From Rhodanobacter panaciterrae (GTDB taxonomy: Bacteria > Pseudomonadota > Gammaproteobacteria > Xanthomonadales > Rhodanobacteraceae), in contig NZ_BMXT01000002.1 of assembly GCF_014651895.1 (NCBI RefSeq), forward strand, positions 682,001-746,000: a DNA stretch of 64,000 nt, given 5' to 3'. The translations under genes and the position numbers were made by a program. The notes beneath the pieces were generated by a model. The model saw only the letters and a list, made by a program, of their open reading frames with translations, had not been told where the DNA came from and ran no database searches. Positions 62,427 through 64,000 of the stretch are shown in pieces. Positions within the stretch are counted from its first letter, which is position 1. The number at the start of each line of letters is the position of its first letter.

Positions 62427-63890
62427 GTGACTGCTTCCTCCCAATTGGTCGAACCGTTCGACCTGGTGATCTTCGGCGGCACCGGCGATCTCGCCGTGCG
62501 CAAACTGCTGCCGGCCCTGTTCCATCGCTTCCTCGACGGCCAGATCCCGGCCAGCAGCCGGATCATCGGCATCGCCCGCGAGGCGCTGGACGATGCCGGT
62601 TACCGCGCGCTGCTGCGCGAGGCACTCGTCAGCATCTGCGACGCGGCAAAGCTCGATGTGTTCCTGCAGCAGGTGTTCTATCGCCCGCTGGACGCACGCA
62701 AGGACGACGGCTGGGACGATTTCGCCGGTTTCATCGGCGCGCAGCCGGACCACATCCGCGTGTTCTATCTGTCGACCTCGCCCGAGCTGTTCGTCGACAT
62801 CTGTGCGCGACTCGGTCATTACGGACTCAACCAGGGCAAGTCGCGCGTCGTGCTGGAAAAGCCGATCGGCCGCGACCTCGACAGCGCAAACCAGATCAAC
62901 GATGCGGTCGGCAAGGTCTTCAGCGAATCGCAGACCTTCCGCATCGACCACTACCTCGGCAAGGAGACGGTGCAGAACCTCTTGGTGCTGCGCTTCGGCA
63001 ATGCGCTGTTCGAGCCGCTGTGGAACGCCGGGCACATCGACCACGTGCAGATCACCGTCGGCGAAACGCTCGGCGTCGGCCATCGCGGCGCCTACTACGA
63101 CCGTGCCGGCGCGCTACGCGACATGGTGCAGAACCACATGCTGCAGCTGCTGTGCATGGTGGCGATGGAGCCGCCGTCGTCGCTGGCGCCGGATGCGGTG
63201 CGCGACGAGAAGCTGAAGGTGCTGCACTCGCTCAAGCCGATCGACGACAGCAACGCCAGCCAGCTCACCGTGCGCGGCCAGTACCGCGTCGGCGTGGCCG
63301 AAGGCGCCAGCGTGCCCGGCTATCCGGACGAGCTGGGCAACACCAAATCCAATACCGAAACCTTTGTCGCATTGAAAGCGGAAATCGCCAACTGGCGCTG
63401 GGCCGGCGTGCCGTTCTACCTGCGCACCGGCAAGCGGCTGCCGAGCCGGGTGTCGGAGATCGTGGTCACCTTCAAGCCGGTGCCGCACTCGATCTTCCAT
63501 GCCGATGCCGGCACGCTGAAGCAGAACCGGCTGGTGCTGCGACTGCAGCCGGATGAAGGCGTGAAGCTGTGGCTGACCATCAAGCATCCCGGCCCCGGTG
63601 GCCTGCGCCTGCGTCACGTACCACTGGACATGAGCTTCGCCGAGGCCTTCGGCGTGCAGCAGCCGGATGCGTACGAGCGTCTGCTGCTGGACGTGGTGCG
63701 CGGCAATCCCACCCTGTTCATGCGCCGCGATGAAGTGGAAGCGGCATGGCGCTGGGCCGGTCCGATCCTCGCCGCGTGGACTGCCGGCGGCGAAGCGCCG
63801 CGGCCGTACGCCGCCGGCAGCTGGGGTCCGAGCGCGGCGGTGGCGCTGATCGAGCGCGATGGCCGCACCTGGAATGAAGACAGTGAATAA
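62427..63890 (+). CDS. zwf: Glucose-6-phosphate 1-dehydrogenase
   Basis: A 487-residue enzyme of the oxidative pentose-phosphate and Entner-Doudoroff routes that oxidises glucose-6-P with NADP+. Coenzyme motif IFGGTGDLAVRKLLPALF (residues about 15-32), VVLEKPIGRDLDSA and the active-site RIDHYLGKETVQN are visible, with the family's C-terminal substrate domain (VPFYLRTGKRLPSRVSEIVV). A GTG start has GAGG 8 bases upstream. Divergent from the nagQ operon across a 213-base spacer with paired TGGT operators. The remaining 110 bases of the window after its stop hold no supported gene. Confidence 0.97.
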   Translation: MTASSQLVEPFDLVIFGGTGDLAVRKLLPALFHRFLDGQIPASSRIIGIAREALDDAGYRALLREALVSICDAAKLDVFLQQVFYRPLDARKDDGWDDFAGFIGAQPDHIRVFYLSTSPELFVDICARLGHYGLNQGKSRVVLEKPIGRDLDSANQINDAVGKVFSESQTFRIDHYLGKETVQNLLVLRFGNALFEPLWNAGHIDHVQITVGETLGVGHRGAYYDRAGALRDMVQNHMLQLLCMVAMEPPSSLAPDAVRDEKLKVLHSLKPIDDSNASQLTVRGQYRVGVAEGASVPGYPDELGNTKSNTETFVALKAEIANWRWAGVPFYLRTGKRLPSRVSEIVVTFKPVPHSIFHADAGTLKQNRLVLRLQPDEGVKLWLTIKHPGPGGLRLRHVPLDMSFAEAFGVQQPDAYERLLLDVVRGNPTLFMRRDEVEAAWRWAGPILAAWTAGGEAPRPYAAGSWGPSAAVALIERDGRTWNEDSE

Positions 63891-64000
63891 CCCGGTGTTC
63901 ACCCGCGCGTTTCACTCCGTCATGCCGACGCATTCGGCAGACTTTGCCTCCCTTCCCCACGAGACGCGCAGCGGCATCCACTGAGCACGCGGCGCGCCAT

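Overview
The window is high-GC chromosomal DNA of a gammaproteobacterium, most likely a member of the Xanthomonadales, probably Rhodanobacteraceae (Rhodanobacter/Dyella type). The reasons are the TonB-receptor-centred N-acetylglucosamine (GlcNAc) genes with both a LacI-type (NagR) and a GntR-type (NagQ) regulator, a DUF2239 gene, BIME-like pairs of GC-rich palindromes, and many glycosidases. The genus is inferred from gene content, not measured.

Layout. 1-1.9 kb: 3' part of rpoD, a small SnoaL/NTF2-like gene and a CAT-anticodon tRNA. 1.9-5.4 kb: a lower-GC tRNA-side accessory stretch with a truncated ORF and a secreted FG-GAP/propeller protein. 5.4-14.4 kb: secreted catabolic enzymes (NPP-type phosphodiesterase, GH30, GH3, monoacylglycerol-lipase-like hydrolase, trypsin-like protease). 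14.5-19.3 kb: a full-length Lhr helicase with two palindromic repeat pairs inside its reading frame, then a 52-residue membrane protein. 19.3-31 kb: GlcNAc/glycan uptake locus (nagX, GH20 hexosaminidase, cupin-8 protein, TonB receptor, Glk-type kinase, divergent nagP permease, LacI regulator) with two NagR-like operators between kinase and permease. 31-39.2 kb: S10 carboxypeptidase, then two sulfur clusters: persulfide dioxygenase / rhodanese-phosphatase-like / TauE / EamA, and DsrE / periplasmic binding protein / two diheme cytochromes (TsdB/TsdA-like). 39.4-44.3 kb: MarR-OprM-EmrA-EmrB efflux operon. 44.3-48.6 kb: PagL lipid A deacylase, an M16 peptidase pair and DUF2239. 48.6-50.3 kb: a scar region with a frameshifted MATE remnant and an unusual gene whose C-terminal half resembles ADP-ribosyl cyclase (CD38-fold) NADases, flanked by imperfect direct repeats. 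50.2-56.8 kb: tandem MdtB/MdtC-like RND pumps. 57-59.2 kb: BtuB under a cobalamin riboswitch. 59.3-63.9 kb: nagA, nagB-II, nagQ and divergent zwf.

How they work together. The outer-membrane receptor, hexosaminidase, NagP and Glk-type kinase would release, import and phosphorylate GlcNAc. NagA and NagB-II convert GlcNAc-6-P to fructose-6-P, and zwf feeds hexose phosphate into the oxidative pentose-phosphate/Entner-Doudoroff route. The two nag loci lie about 30 kb apart and carry different regulator/operator systems.

The most novel candidates are: (1) the ARC/CD38-like protein in a repeat-bounded cargo slot; (2) DUF2239 as a probable ribbon-helix-helix repressor sitting on a perfect 12-bp inverted repeat at its own promoter; (3) BIME-like palindrome pairs translated in frame inside lhr; (4) a five-hairpin intergenic array; (5) shared TGGT direct-repeat operators between nagQ and zwf.
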